64,000 bases of DNA from Streptomyces sp. NBC_00286 (GTDB lineage Bacteria; Actinomycetota; Actinomycetes; Streptomycetales; Streptomycetaceae). A program made the position numbers and the translations under genes. Below, piece after piece: positions 21,372 through 30,446 of the stretch. Where the stretch lies: contig NZ_CP108054.1 in NCBI RefSeq assembly GCF_036173125.1, positions 6,911,001 to 6,975,000 on the forward strand. Direction: 5' to 3'. The notes beneath the pieces were generated by a model. The model saw only the letters and a program-made list of their open reading frames with translations, was not told the DNA's origin and did not search any database. Numbering within the stretch: position 1 is the first letter of the stretch; each line of letters opens with the position of its first letter.

Positions 21372-22613
21372 ATGGAAGGCATGCCTTCCGCACTTCCCGA
21401 CGGTGAGCCCGTCCCCGACGACGGGACGCTGCCCGCGCACGCCCTGGCGGGCGCCGCCGCGCGCCCCCTCGGGTTCTACCTCCACGTGCCGTACTGCGCG
21501 ACGCGCTGCGGCTACTGCGACTTCAACACGTACACCGCGACCGAGCTGCGCGGCAGCGGGGGCGTGCTCGCCTCCCGCGACAACTACGCCTCGACCCTGA
21601 TCGACGAGGTGCGGCTGGCCCGCAAGGTCCTGGGCGACGACCCCCGTCCCGTCCGCACGGTCTTCGTCGGGGGCGGTACGCCGACTCTGCTGGCCGCCGG
21701 TGATCTCGTACGGATGCTGGGGGCTATCCGGGATGAGTTCGGGCTCGCGGAGGATGCGGAGATCACGACGGAGGCGAATCCGGAGTCGGTGGATCCTGCG
21801 TATCTGGCCGCGCTGCGGGCCGGGGGTTTCAACCGGATCTCGTTCGGGATGCAGAGTGCGCGGCAGCATGTGCTGAAGGTGCTGGACCGTACGCATACGC
21901 CGGGGCGACCCGAGGCGTGTGTCGCGGAGGCGCGGGCGGCTGGCTTCGAGCACGTGAACCTGGATCTGATCTACGGCACGCCCGGGGAGTCGGATGACGA
22001 CTGGCGGGCGTCGTTGGAGGCGGCTCTGGGGGCCGGGCCGGATCATGTGTCGGCGTACGCGTTGATCGTCGAGGAAGGGACGCAGTTGGCGCGGCGGATT
22101 CGGCGCGGTGAGGTTCCGATGACGGATGACGACGTCCACGCGGACCGGTATCTGATCGCGGACGAGGTGCTGGCGGGGGCCGGGTTCGAGTGGTACGAGG
22201 TGTCGAACTGGGCCACGTCGCGGGCCGGGCGGTGCCTGCACAACGAGTTGTACTGGCGGGGGGCCGACTGGTGGGGGGCCGGGCCCGGGGCTCACAGTCA
22301 CGTCGGCGGGGTGCGGTGGTGGAACGTCAAGCATCCCGGTGCGTACGCCGGGCGCCTTGCGGAGGGCCGCTCACCGGGAGCCGGACGGGAACTGCTGTCC
22401 GAGGAGGACCGCCGCGTGGAGCGCATCCTCCTGGAGCTGCGGCTCCGGGAGGGCGCGCCGCTTTCCCTGCTGCACCCCGAGGGCCTCGCGGCTTCACGCC
22501 GCGCGCTGTCCGAGGGGCTTCTGGCGGAGGGGCCGTACGACGAGGGGCGGGCTGTTCTTACGTTGCGGGGGCGGTTGCTGGCGGATGCGGTGGTGAGGGA
22601 TCTGGTCGACTGA
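21372..22613 (+). CDS. hemW: HemW-type radical SAM heme chaperone
   Basis: HemW is a radical SAM protein that binds heme and [4Fe-4S] and is long mis-annotated as oxygen-independent coproporphyrinogen oxidase. The CNNRxCxYC-type cluster motif appears as VPYCATRCGYCDF near residue 40, the SAM-binding GGGTPTLL follows, and the HemW C-terminal domain is present. The length of 413 is normal. It lies 31 bp after the phosphatase gene. It is the only radical SAM protein in the window and is not a RiPP maturase (no SPASM domain). Confidence 0.92.
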   Translation: MEGMPSALPDGEPVPDDGTLPAHALAGAAARPLGFYLHVPYCATRCGYCDFNTYTATELRGSGGVLASRDNYASTLIDEVRLARKVLGDDPRPVRTVFVGGGTPTLLAAGDLVRMLGAIRDEFGLAEDAEITTEANPESVDPAYLAALRAGGFNRISFGMQSARQHVLKVLDRTHTPGRPEACVAEARAAGFEHVNLDLIYGTPGESDDDWRASLEAALGAGPDHVSAYALIVEEGTQLARRIRRGEVPMTDDDVHADRYLIADEVLAGAGFEWYEVSNWATSRAGRCLHNELYWRGADWWGAGPGAHSHVGGVRWWNVKHPGAYAGRLAEGRSPGAGRELLSEEDRRVERILLELRLREGAPLSLLHPEGLAASRRALSEGLLAEGPYDEGRAVLTLRGRLLADAVVRDLVD

Positions 22614-22703
22614 CCGGCCACCCCCGCGTAGGCGGGGACCACGAACTCCTGGGCCGGGTGGAAGAGCTGATCGACGGAACACCTCCGCGTCGGCGGAGAA
22701 CCA
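22614..22703. repeat. CRISPR-like repeat pair with 61-bp period
   Basis: Two hairpin-forming 29-mers lie directly after the hemW stop. The first is 22614-22642, with stem CCCCGC/GCGGGG and loop GTAG. The second is 22675-22703, with stem CTCCGC/GCGGAG and loop GTCG. They are separated by exactly 32 bp, the repeat-spacer geometry of type I-E arrays. The minus-strand form of the first, GTGGTCCCCGCCTACGCGGG, resembles actinobacterial type I-E repeats, and that of the second ends in GGTGTTCCG, also typical. The repeats differ at several bases, but the stem change is compensated on both sides. No cas genes or further repeats are nearby. The first hairpin may now serve as the hemW terminator. Confidence 0.5.
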
Positions 22704-22741
22704 GTCGACCAGTCCCGTCCTACTAAACGCAGAGATGGCAG

Positions 22742-23542
22742 TCAGGTCACGGTGACGTGGTCGATCAGGCGCTCCACCGAGCCCAGGAGTTCCGGTTCCA
22801 GGTCCCTGTACGAGCGCACCGAGTCAAGGATCCGCCCCCACGCCGCCCCCGTGTTCTCCGGCCACCCCAGCGCCTGGCACACCCCCGTCTTCCAGTCCTG
22901 CCCGCGCGGGACCCGGGGCCACCCCTCAATCCCCACCGACGACGGCTTCACCGCCTCCCAGACGTCGATGTACGGATGGCCCACCACCAACGCGTACTCA
23001 CTCGTCACCGCCTCCGCGATACGCGACTCCTTGCTGCCCGGCACCAGGTGGTCCACCAGGACGCCCAGGCGGGCATCGGCGCCAGGGTCGAAATCAGCCA
23101 CGATCGACGGGAGGTCGTCGATGCCCTCCAGGTACTCCACGACTACGCCCTCGATGCGCAGATCGTCGCCCCACACCTTCTCGACCAGTTCCGCGTCGTG
23201 GCGCCCCTCCACGTAGATCCGCCCGGCACGGGCCACGCGGGCGCGGGCGCCGGGGACGGCCACCGAGCCGGAGGCGGTACGCGTGGGACGTACCGGCGCC
23301 GACGACGGACGTACGAGCGTCACCACCCGCCCCTCCAGCAGAAAGCCACGCGGCTCCAGCGGGAACACCCGGTGCTTGCCGAAGCGGTCCTCCAGCGTGA
23401 CCGTTGCCGCCTCGCAGCGGATCACGGCGCCGCAGAAGCCGGTGCCGGGCTCCTCGACGACGAGGCCGGGCTCGGCCGGGACCTCCGGTACAGGCCCACG
23501 CTTCTTCCAGGGAGGAGTCAGATCCGGTGAGTACTGGCGCAT
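22742..23542 (-). CDS. DUF3097 family protein
   Basis: A 266-residue conserved actinobacterial protein of unknown function. Its start MRQYSPDLTPPWKKRGPVPEVP fits the family well, so the ATG at 23542 is preferred over the much longer open frame upstream, whose translation is out-of-frame sequence of the metallo-hydrolase gene. Visible patches include GRIYVEGRHDAELVEKVWGDDL and FDPGADARLGVLVDHLVPGSKE, the latter resembling a Toprim-like acidic fold. It is convergent with hemW and downstream of the metallo-hydrolase on the same strand (28-bp gap). Confidence 0.85.
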   Translation of the reverse strand: MRQYSPDLTPPWKKRGPVPEVPAEPGLVVEEPGTGFCGAVIRCEAATVTLEDRFGKHRVFPLEPRGFLLEGRVVTLVRPSSAPVRPTRTASGSVAVPGARARVARAGRIYVEGRHDAELVEKVWGDDLRIEGVVVEYLEGIDDLPSIVADFDPGADARLGVLVDHLVPGSKESRIAEAVTSEYALVVGHPYIDVWEAVKPSSVGIEGWPRVPRGQDWKTGVCQALGWPENTGAAWGRILDSVRSYRDLEPELLGSVERLIDHVTVT

Positions 23543-23570
23543 TCGGCAGACGATACCGATACGACCTTCA

Positions 23571-24419
23571 TCACACCCCGAAACGCCTTGCCAACGCGTC
23601 CCGTTGGGCCCGGACGAAGCCCGCGTCCACCGCGGCGCCGTGCCCGGGGACGTACACCGCGTCCTCGCCGCCCAGGGCCAGCAGCCGGTCCAGGGCCGCG
23701 GGCCAGTGGGACGGTACGGCGTCGGGGCCGGCCTGCGGTTCGCCGGACTCCTCGACCAGGTCGCCGCAGAAGACGACCTCGCGGGCCTCGAGAGCTTCAG
23801 GGGAGGGGACCGCACCAGGTCCGCCGGGGCTGCCGGGCCCGGCGGGAACCAGCACCGCCAGATCGTGCGGCGTATGCCCAGGCCCCACATTCGCCAGCAG
23901 CACCTGCCGCCCGCCGCCCAGGTCCAGCGTCCACTCGCCGGACACCAGATGCCGCGGCCGGACGAGGAGATCCGTCGCCTCGGCCGCCTCGCGCGGGTCC
24001 GCGCCGTTGCGCACCGCATCCGCGCGCAGCTCATCGCGGTCGTCAGCCAGCACCTTGTCCACGCCCACCGCCCCGAAGACCTCGACCCCCGCGAACGCCG
24101 CCGCCCCGAGGACGTGGTCGAAGTGTGCGTGCGTGAGCGCGAGATGGGTCACCCTGCCACCTCCGAGGAGCGCTTGCGCCTCCGTACGCAGCCGTACGCC
24201 CTCCCGCACGCTCGACCCCGCGTCGATCATGAGCGCCGCCCCCTCGCCGACGACCAGCCCGACCGTGCAGTCCCACCCGGGAAGACGGCACCGCCCGACC
24301 CCGGGGGCCAGCTCCTCCCACCCCGCCTCCGCCCAGACCGTGTTCAGCATCGCGCGGACTCTTCCCAAGTCACCGTCATGCAACGACGCTAGCTGTATGT
24401 CCCCGACAGAGCAGGACAT
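23571..24419 (-). CDS. Metallo-beta-lactamase fold hydrolase
   Basis: A metallo-hydrolase of 282 residues, or about 259 if the inner ATG (MLNTVWAEAGWEEL) is the true start. The zinc motif THAHFDHVLGAA is intact, with the second His ligand in ANVGPGHTPHDL, and the later VYVPGHGAAVDA. Such hydrolases act on varied thioesters, lactones or phosphodiesters, and no specific substrate can be assigned. It is divergent from hrcA, with the CIRCE element in the shared upstream region, and likely co-transcribed with the DUF3097 gene. Confidence 0.82.
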   Translation of the reverse strand: MSCSVGDIQLASLHDGDLGRVRAMLNTVWAEAGWEELAPGVGRCRLPGWDCTVGLVVGEGAALMIDAGSSVREGVRLRTEAQALLGGGRVTHLALTHAHFDHVLGAAAFAGVEVFGAVGVDKVLADDRDELRADAVRNGADPREAAEATDLLVRPRHLVSGEWTLDLGGGRQVLLANVGPGHTPHDLAVLVPAGPGSPGGPGAVPSPEALEAREVVFCGDLVEESGEPQAGPDAVPSHWPAALDRLLALGGEDAVYVPGHGAAVDAGFVRAQRDALARRFGV

Positions 24420-24498
24420 GCCCGTACACCTCGGATCGGCGGCTCACGCCCGCCCTTGCCGGGGCGCTACCCCACGGCCGTACACTTGAGCCGGGATG

Positions 24499-24525
24499 CT
24501 GGCACTCTTGCGCGCTGAGTGCCAA
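24499..24525 (+). promoter_or_regulatory. CIRCE operator (HrcA binding site)
   Basis: CTGGCACTC (24499-24507), nine unpaired bases, then GAGTGCCAA (24517-24525) match the TTGGCACTC-N9-GAGTGCCAA CIRCE consensus. HrcA represses chaperone operons through it. It lies 37 bp before the hrcA start. A TACACT hexamer at 24481-24486 could be the -10 element. Confidence 0.93.
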
Positions 24526-24561
24526 GCGAAGAACACGGGAGACCAGCTGGAGGTGTGCGCG

Positions 24562-25578
24562 ATGCTCAGTGAACGCAGGCTCGAAGTGCTCCGCGCCATC
24601 GTCCAGGACTATGTGGGCACGGAGGAGCCGGTGGGTTCCAAGGCGCTCACCGAGCGACACAGCCTCGGGGTCTCCCCGGCGACGGTGCGCAACGACATGG
24701 CGGCGCTGGAGGACGAGGGCTACATCGCGCAGCCGCACACCAGCGCCGGACGCATCCCCACGGACAAGGGCTACCGCCTGTTCGTCGACAAGCTCGCGGG
24801 CGTCAAGCCGATGACGGCGCCCGAGCGACGGGCGATCCAGAACTTCCTGGACGGCGCCGTCGATCTGGACGACGTGGTGGGCCGGACCGTACGGCTGCTG
24901 GCGCAGCTCACCCGGCAGGTGGCGGTTGTGCAGTATCCGTCGCTGACGCGCTCGACGGTGCGGCACGTGGAGCTGCTGTCGCTGGCTCCGGCCCGCGTCA
25001 TGCTTGTACTGATCACGGACACGGGACGGGTCGAGCAGCGCATGATCGACTGCCCGGCGCCGTTCGGGGAGACGTCGCTGGCGGATCTACGCGCGCGGCT
25101 CAACAGCCGGGTCGCGGGCCGCCGTTTCACGGACGTCCCGAACCTGGTGCAGGACCTGCCGGAGGCCTTCGAGGCCGAGGACCGCGGCACGGTCTCGACG
25201 GTGCTCTCCACCCTTCTGGAGACGCTCGTCGAGGAGACCGAGGAGCGGCTGATGATCGGCGGCACCGCCAATCTCACCCGCTTCGGACATGACTTTCCCC
25301 TCACGATCCGGCCCGTTCTGGAAGCATTGGAGGAGCAGGTCGTCCTCCTCAGACTCCTTGGCGAGGCAAGCGATTCGGGCATGACGGTGCGCATCGGTCA
25401 TGAGAACGCCTATGAGGGACTCAACTCCACTTCGGTCGTCTCTGTCGGTTACGGTTCGGGCGGCGAGGCAGTAGCCAAACTCGGCGTGGTCGGACCGACC
25501 CGCATGGATTACCCGGGAACGATGGGAGCGGTACGAGCGGTGGCACGGTACGTCGGACAGATCCTGGCGGAGTCGTAA
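24562..25578 (+). CDS. hrcA: Heat-inducible transcription repressor HrcA
   Basis: HrcA binds CIRCE and represses heat-shock chaperone genes; GroEL helps it fold. The 338-residue protein has the N-terminal winged helix ([48 protein letters not shown]), a central inserted domain and the C-terminal GAF-like region ([25 protein letters not shown]). The ATG at 24562 follows GGAGGTG. An in-frame start at 24496 would translate through CIRCE and is rejected. It is autoregulated through CIRCE and directly abuts dnaJ. Confidence 0.97.
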   Translation: MLSERRLEVLRAIVQDYVGTEEPVGSKALTERHSLGVSPATVRNDMAALEDEGYIAQPHTSAGRIPTDKGYRLFVDKLAGVKPMTAPERRAIQNFLDGAVDLDDVVGRTVRLLAQLTRQVAVVQYPSLTRSTVRHVELLSLAPARVMLVLITDTGRVEQRMIDCPAPFGETSLADLRARLNSRVAGRRFTDVPNLVQDLPEAFEAEDRGTVSTVLSTLLETLVEETEERLMIGGTANLTRFGHDFPLTIRPVLEALEEQVVLLRLLGEASDSGMTVRIGHENAYEGLNSTSVVSVGYGSGGEAVAKLGVVGPTRMDYPGTMGAVRAVARYVGQILAES

Positions 25579-26715
25579 GTGGCCACGGACTACTACGCCG
25601 TACTCGGCGTGCGCCGCGATGCGTCACAGGACGAGATCAAGAAGGCCTTCCGGAGGCTCGCCCGCGAGCTCCATCCGGACGTCAATCCCGATCCGAAGAC
25701 GCAGGAGCGGTTCAAGGAGATCAACGCCGCGTACGAGGTGTTGTCGGACCCGCAGAAGAAGCAGGTCTACGACCTCGGCGGCGACCCGCTGTCCCAGGCG
25801 GCCGGCGGTGGCGCGGGCGGCTTCGGCGCGGGCGGTTTCGGGAACTTCTCGGACATCATGGACGCGTTCTTCGGTACGGCGTCCCAGCGCGGCCCGCGCT
25901 CGCGCACCCGGCGCGGCCAGGACGCGATGATCCGTCTGGAGATCGAGCTCGACGAGGCGGCCTTCGGGACGACGAAGGACATCCAGGTCGACACGGCCAT
26001 CGTCTGCACCACCTGCAGCGGCGAGGGCGCGGCTCCGGGGACCTCGGCGCAGACGTGTGACATGTGCCGCGGCCGCGGTGAGGTCTCCCAGGTCACGCGG
26101 TCCTTCCTCGGCCAGGTCATGACGTCCCGGCCCTGCCCGCAGTGCCAGGGCTTCGGCACGGTCGTACCGAACCCGTGCCCGGAGTGCGCGGGCGACGGGC
26201 GCGTACGCTCCCGCCGGACCCTGACCGTGAAGATCCCCGCCGGTGTCGACAACGGCACGCGGATCCAGCTCGCCGGAGAGGGCGAGGTCGGCCCCGGTGG
26301 CGGGCCCGCCGGTGACCTCTACGTCGAGATCCACGAGGTCCCGCACCCCGCCTTCCAGCGTCGCGGCGACGATCTGCACTGCACGGTCACCCTCCCGATG
26401 ACCGCGGCGGCGCTCGGCACGAAGGTCCCGCTGGAGACGCTCGACGGCATGGAGGAGGTCGACATCCGCCCGGGCACGCAGTCCGGCCAGTCGATCCCGC
26501 TGCACGGTCGAGGCATCACGCATTTGCGCGGCGGCGGTCGCGGTGACCTCATCGTCCACGTCGAGGTCATGACCCCGAGCAAGCTCGACGTGGAGCAGGA
26601 ACGGCTGCTGCGCGAGCTGGCCAAGCTGCGGGGGGAGGAGCGGCCTACGGGGCAGTTCCAGCCGGGGCAGCAGGGGTTGTTCTCGCGCCTCAAGGATGCG
26701 TTCAACGGGCGCTGA
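25579..26715 (+). CDS. dnaJ: Chaperone DnaJ
   Basis: DnaJ recruits substrates to DnaK and stimulates its ATPase. The 378-residue protein has the J domain (YYAVLGVRRDASQDEIKKAF, HPD at residues 33-35), a short Gly/Phe-rich linker (AGGFGAGGFGNFSD) and four zinc repeats (CTTCSGEG, CDMCRGRG, CPQCQGFG, CPECAGDG). C-terminal substrate-binding domains follow. GTG begins immediately after the hrcA TAA, so the two genes form the classical hrcA-dnaJ2 operon under CIRCE control. Confidence 0.97.
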   Translation: MATDYYAVLGVRRDASQDEIKKAFRRLARELHPDVNPDPKTQERFKEINAAYEVLSDPQKKQVYDLGGDPLSQAAGGGAGGFGAGGFGNFSDIMDAFFGTASQRGPRSRTRRGQDAMIRLEIELDEAAFGTTKDIQVDTAIVCTTCSGEGAAPGTSAQTCDMCRGRGEVSQVTRSFLGQVMTSRPCPQCQGFGTVVPNPCPECAGDGRVRSRRTLTVKIPAGVDNGTRIQLAGEGEVGPGGGPAGDLYVEIHEVPHPAFQRRGDDLHCTVTLPMTAAALGTKVPLETLDGMEEVDIRPGTQSGQSIPLHGRGITHLRGGGRGDLIVHVEVMTPSKLDVEQERLLRELAKLRGEERPTGQFQPGQQGLFSRLKDAFNGR

Positions 26716-26739
26716 CGGCAGGTCCTTCTCGCACGCCTC

Positions 26740-26784
26740 CGGAGGCCTCTGAGCACGGCTTGATCTCGTGCCCGGAGGCCTCCG
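26740..26784 (+). terminator. hrcA-dnaJ operon terminator
   Basis: CGGAGGCCTCTGAGCACG pairs with CGTGCCCGGAGGCCTCCG across a nine-base loop, giving a long stem with a few mismatches 24 bp after the dnaJ stop. Confidence 0.7.
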
Positions 26785-26875
26785 CCGTATGTGCTGACCG
26801 GCGCCCATTCCTCTGGCGTATGCCGGGCGGAAGGCCGGATTCGGTCCTCTTGGAGTGACGTGACAACATGCCGTC

Positions 26876-27958
26876 ATGTCCTCCGCGCTGACCGATCTTT
26901 TCCCCCTTCCGATCGTGCAGGCCCCGATGGCGGGCGGCGTCTCCGTGCCGCAGCTCGCCGCGGCCGTGTCCGAGGCAGGGGGGCTCGGTTTTCTCGCCGC
27001 CGGCTACAAAACGGCCGACGGCATGTACCAGGAGATCAAGCAACTCCGCGGGGCGACGAACCGGCCCTTCGGCGTAAACCTCTTCATGCCGCAGCCCGAG
27101 TACGCCGACCCCGCCGCCGTCGAGGTCTACGCCAACCAGCTGGCCGGCGAGTCCGCCTGGTACGAGACCAAGCTGGGCGACCCAGACAGCGGACGCGACG
27201 ACGGCTACGACGCCAAACTCGCCGTACTCCTCGACAACCCGGTGCCGATCGTCTCCTTCCACTTCGGCTGCCCCACGCGCGAGGTCCTGGACTCCCTCGC
27301 CCGCGCCGGCACGTTCACCATGGTCACCGCGACCACCGTCGAGGAGGCGCAGGCCGTGCAGCGGGCGGGCGCCGACGCGGTGATCGTGCAGGGCGTCGAG
27401 GCGGGCGGCCACCAGGGCACCCACCGCGACAACCCCGAGACGGACGGCGCCGGCATCGGACTGCTCTCCCTGATCGCACAGGTCCGCGAGGCTGTGCAGA
27501 TCCCGATCGTCGCGGCCGGCGGCATGATGCGCGGCGGCCAGATCGCCGGCGCACTCGCCGCGGGCGCCACCGCCGCCCAGCTCGGCACGGCCTTCCTCGC
27601 CACCCACGAGTCCGGCGCGAACGCCCTGCACAAGCAGGCGCTCACCAACCCCCTCTTCGTCCGTACGGAGCTGACCCGCGCCTTCTCCGGCCGCCCGGCC
27701 CGCGGCCTCGTGAACCGCTTCATGCGCGAGCACGGCCCGTACGCCCCCGCCGCGTACCCCCAGATCCACCACCTCACCTCCGGTCTGCGCAAGGCGGCGG
27801 CCAAGGCGGGGGACGCGCAGGGGATGGCGCTGTGGGCGGGGCAGGGGCACCGGCTGGCCCGTGATCTGCCGGCGCAGCAGCTGGTCGAGGTGCTCGCGGA
27901 CGAAATCGCCGAGGCCAAGGCGGCCCTGGCGGCGCTCCCCGGCGGGAGCGCCGGCTGA
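26876..27958 (+). CDS. Nitronate monooxygenase (2-nitropropane dioxygenase family)
   Basis: An FMN-dependent TIM-barrel enzyme that oxidises propionate-3-nitronate and other nitronates, protecting against nitro toxins. Family features seen are PIVQAPMAGGVSVPQLAAAVSEAGGLGFL, VNLFMPQPEY, GADAVIVQGVEAGGHQGTHR (the catalytic-His/FMN phosphate loop) and AAGGMMRGGQIAGALAAGA. The 360-residue length is typical. Its TGA overlaps the rsmE ATG, so the two are translationally coupled. Confidence 0.9.
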   Translation: MSSALTDLFPLPIVQAPMAGGVSVPQLAAAVSEAGGLGFLAAGYKTADGMYQEIKQLRGATNRPFGVNLFMPQPEYADPAAVEVYANQLAGESAWYETKLGDPDSGRDDGYDAKLAVLLDNPVPIVSFHFGCPTREVLDSLARAGTFTMVTATTVEEAQAVQRAGADAVIVQGVEAGGHQGTHRDNPETDGAGIGLLSLIAQVREAVQIPIVAAGGMMRGGQIAGALAAGATAAQLGTAFLATHESGANALHKQALTNPLFVRTELTRAFSGRPARGLVNRFMREHGPYAPAAYPQIHHLTSGLRKAAAKAGDAQGMALWAGQGHRLARDLPAQQLVEVLADEIAEAKAALAALPGGSAG

Positions 27959-28704
27959 TGACCGCGCCCGTGTTCGTGGTGGACGCGGTGCCGACCGGCC
28001 CGGAGTTCGTCCTCGACGGCCCCGAGGGACGGCACGCCGTGTCCGTGAAACGACTCCGCCCGGGCGAGGACGTGGTCCTGACGGACGGCCTCGGCCGGTG
28101 GACGGAGGGCGTGGTGAAGGCCGCCGAGGGCAAGGACCGGCTGGTGGTCGCCGAACTCCACGAGGTCCACGAAGAGCCGGAGCCGACGCCCCGTATCACC
28201 GTCGTCCAGGCCCTTCCGAAGGGCGACCGGGGCGAACTCGCCGTCGAGACGATGACGGAGACGGGCGTAGACGAGATCGTCCCCTGGTCCGCCGCCCGCT
28301 GCATCACGCAGTGGAAGGGCGAGCGGGGCCTCAAATCCCTCGCCAAGTGGCGGGCGACGGCGAGGGAGGCGGGCAAACAGTCACGCCGGGTCCGCTTCCC
28401 CCACATCACGGACCCGATGACGACGAAGCAGGTCGCCGCACTCCTCACCACAGCAGACTTCGCGGCGGTCTTGCACGAGGACCGCTCCCACCCGAGCGAA
28501 CCCCTCGCCACCGCCGAACTCCCCACCTCCGGCTCGATCGTGCTCGTGGTGGGACCCGAAGGGGGCGTGTCTCCGGAGGAGTTGGCGGCTTTCGCGGATG
28601 CGGGGGCGGGGGCGTACCGGCTGGGACGCAGCGTGTTGCGCACGTCGACGGCGGGCACGGCGGCTACGGCGTTGTTGCTGGGGCGTACGGGCCGCTGGTC
28701 CTGA
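27958..28704 (+). CDS. rsmE: 16S rRNA (uracil-1498-N3)-methyltransferase RsmE
   Basis: Methylates N3 of U1498 in helix 44 of 16S rRNA using SAM. The 248-residue protein has the PUA-like N-terminus (GRHAVSVKRLRPGEDVVLTD) and a SPOUT domain whose C-terminal trefoil knot shows VVGPEGGVSPEELAAF and LGRSVLRTSTAGTAATALLL. It is commonly found with dnaJ and a nitronate monooxygenase in streptomycetes. One base of the upstream stop overlaps its ATG. Confidence 0.95.
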   Translation: MTAPVFVVDAVPTGPEFVLDGPEGRHAVSVKRLRPGEDVVLTDGLGRWTEGVVKAAEGKDRLVVAELHEVHEEPEPTPRITVVQALPKGDRGELAVETMTETGVDEIVPWSAARCITQWKGERGLKSLAKWRATAREAGKQSRRVRFPHITDPMTTKQVAALLTTADFAAVLHEDRSHPSEPLATAELPTSGSIVLVVGPEGGVSPEELAAFADAGAGAYRLGRSVLRTSTAGTAATALLLGRTGRWS

Positions 28705-28850
28705 GGGCGAGGGCTCTCGCCCCCGCCGCACCTGCCTCGGGCCCCTGCACTGATTACTCAACAGCCTGGCCTGCCGATGACCAGATCGGTCCGCTCCCGG
28801 ACCCGATGCGGTCTGTCACCGCCATGCCCCCGCGGCCCAGACTCGGGGAC

Positions 28851-29450
28851 ATGACCCGAGCACTGATCGTCATCGATGTCCAGGAATCCTTCCGTGCCCG
28901 TCCGCTGTGGGCGACCATCTCCGAGCCGAAGATCGCCGACCAGGTGAACCGACTGGTCCGGCTCGCCCGGCAGGCCGGGGACCTGGTGGTGTGGGTGCTG
29001 CACACCGCGCCCGGTTCCGGCGATGTCTTCGACCCGGCCCTCGGCCATGTCCGGCTGATGGAGGAACTGGAGCGAGCCGACGGGGAGCCGCTGATCCACA
29101 AGACCTCCCACAACGCCTTCACCACCACCAACCTGCAGCAACTCCTCACCGAGCGCGGCATCAACGAGCTCACCGTCTGCGGCATCCGCACCGAGCAGTG
29201 CGTGGAGACCACCACCCGTCTCGCCTCCGACCTCGGCTACCAGGTCACCTTCGTCACCGACGCGACCGCGACCAACCCCATCCCGCACCGCGATGCTCCC
29301 GCCGGCCAGAGCGTCGCCGAGCTGCTGGCCGACCCGCGCACGCTGTCTGCCGAAGAGATCATCCGGCGCACCGAGTACGCCCTCTCCGGACGCTTCGCCA
29401 CCATCGCGACGGTCGAGCAGCTGGAGGCAGCGGCAGAACCTCGGGCATGA
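28851..29450 (+). CDS. Isochorismatase-family cysteine hydrolase
   Basis: A 199-residue hydrolase of the nicotinamidase/isochorismatase superfamily. The triad is visible: Asp in LIVIDVQESF, Lys in IHKTSHNAF and Cys in CGIRTEQCVETTTR, with the cis-peptide region preceding it. Substrate is not predictable. The start ATG 28851 follows CGGGGAC; the open frame extends upstream for 990 bp, but that part is the out-of-frame shadow of rsmE. It lies 10 bp before a GlxA-type regulator, suggesting the regulator controls this hydrolase. Confidence 0.88.
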   Translation: MTRALIVIDVQESFRARPLWATISEPKIADQVNRLVRLARQAGDLVVWVLHTAPGSGDVFDPALGHVRLMEELERADGEPLIHKTSHNAFTTTNLQQLLTERGINELTVCGIRTEQCVETTTRLASDLGYQVTFVTDATATNPIPHRDAPAGQSVAELLADPRTLSAEEIIRRTEYALSGRFATIATVEQLEAAAEPRA

Positions 29451-29460
29451 TGACCGAATC

Positions 29461-30369
29461 GTGAGCCACGTCGTCTTCTTCCTGGTGCCCGGAGTCCACT
29501 TGCTGGACCTGGCCGGTCCCGCGCAGGTCTTCTCCACGGCCGCCGGCTTCGGGCACCCCTACACGCTCACCTACGTCGCCGAGCAGCCCCAGGTCCCCAC
29601 CGCCCAGGGGCTGCCGCTGGTGGCGGCGCTCGACTGGCCCGAACTCGGTCCCGAGGATCTGATCGTGGTGCCCGGCTGGCGGTGCGTCACCCTGGCCGAC
29701 GCCCCCGCCATTGGCGCCGCCTCCCTTCAAGTCCTCCGGGACCACCACGCCAGGGGCGGGGCGGTGGCCAGCGTCTGCGCCGGAGCGGATGCACTCGGCC
29801 GGGCCGGCCTGCTCGACGGCCGCCACTGCACCACCCACCACGACGTGCAGGATGAGCTGACCCTGCGCCACCCCAAGGCCGTGGTCGCCCGCGACGTCCT
29901 GTTCACCGCCGACGACCGGGTGATCACCTCGGCCGGCATCGCCAGCGGCATCGATCTCGCCCTGCACCTGGTCGCGACCCGGCACGGCCCGGCCGTCGCC
30001 GCCCAAGTGGCCCGGAACATGGTCGTCTACGCCCGCCGCAACGGCCACGAGCCGCAGTCCAGCGCGATGCTCCGCCACCGCTCCCACCTCGACGACACCG
30101 TCCACCGCGCCCAGAACCTCATCGACGCCCACTTCGACCAGCCACTCCCGCTGTCCACCCTGGCGTCGGCGGCAGGCGTGAGCGAACGCACCCTCACCCG
30201 CCTCTTCACCCGCGCCACCGGCCTCACCCCCCTCCGCTACCAACAAACCCTCCGCCTCGAACGCGCCCAACACCTCATCAGCCACGGCACGACGATCGAC
30301 GCCGCCGCCCGCTCGGTCGGTTTCGAGGACGCACGCATGCTGCGGCGGCTGCGCGCCCGCCCGGCTTGA
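29461..30369 (+). CDS. GlxA-type transcriptional regulator (DJ-1/PfpI plus AraC HTH), shortened
   Basis: A 302-residue regulator from GTG 29461. Residues about 1-170 are a DJ-1/PfpI sensor domain (FFLVPGVHLLDLAGPAQVF, SVCAGADALGRAGLLDG). The second half is an AraC-type double helix-turn-helix (LSTLASAAGVSERTLTRLFTR, then LERAQHLISHGTTIDAAARSVGF). The protein stops at DARMLRRLRARPA, about 15-20 residues before the usual end of the second recognition helix and its tail, so the second helix-turn-helix is truncated. It may be a degraded copy or may use only the first HTH. Confidence 0.82.
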   Translation: MSHVVFFLVPGVHLLDLAGPAQVFSTAAGFGHPYTLTYVAEQPQVPTAQGLPLVAALDWPELGPEDLIVVPGWRCVTLADAPAIGAASLQVLRDHHARGGAVASVCAGADALGRAGLLDGRHCTTHHDVQDELTLRHPKAVVARDVLFTADDRVITSAGIASGIDLALHLVATRHGPAVAAQVARNMVVYARRNGHEPQSSAMLRHRSHLDDTVHRAQNLIDAHFDQPLPLSTLASAAGVSERTLTRLFTRATGLTPLRYQQTLRLERAQHLISHGTTIDAAARSVGFEDARMLRRLRARPA

Positions 30370-30446
30370 GTACGCGCTCAGCGTGGCCGCATGCGGTCTA
30401 CCGCAGCCCCCGCCGTAGTGGCACCCTGCCGCCTATGGGGGCATTG

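Noticed and set aside
21372..22613. hemW as the missing radical SAM maturase of the peptide system
   Set aside because: It has HemW-specific regions, no SPASM domain, and lies 34 kb away in a housekeeping context.
22614..22703. Functional CRISPR array
   Set aside because: Only two diverged repeats, no cas genes and no leader were seen; kept only as a relic or CRISPR-like pair.
23543..24034. Upstream extension of the DUF3097 frame
   Set aside because: It is out-of-frame sequence of the metallo-hydrolase gene; MRQYSPDLTPPWKK is the family start.
27861..28850. Upstream extension of the isochorismatase-like frame
   Set aside because: This part lies within rsmE in another frame and has no homology pattern; the family start is at 28851.
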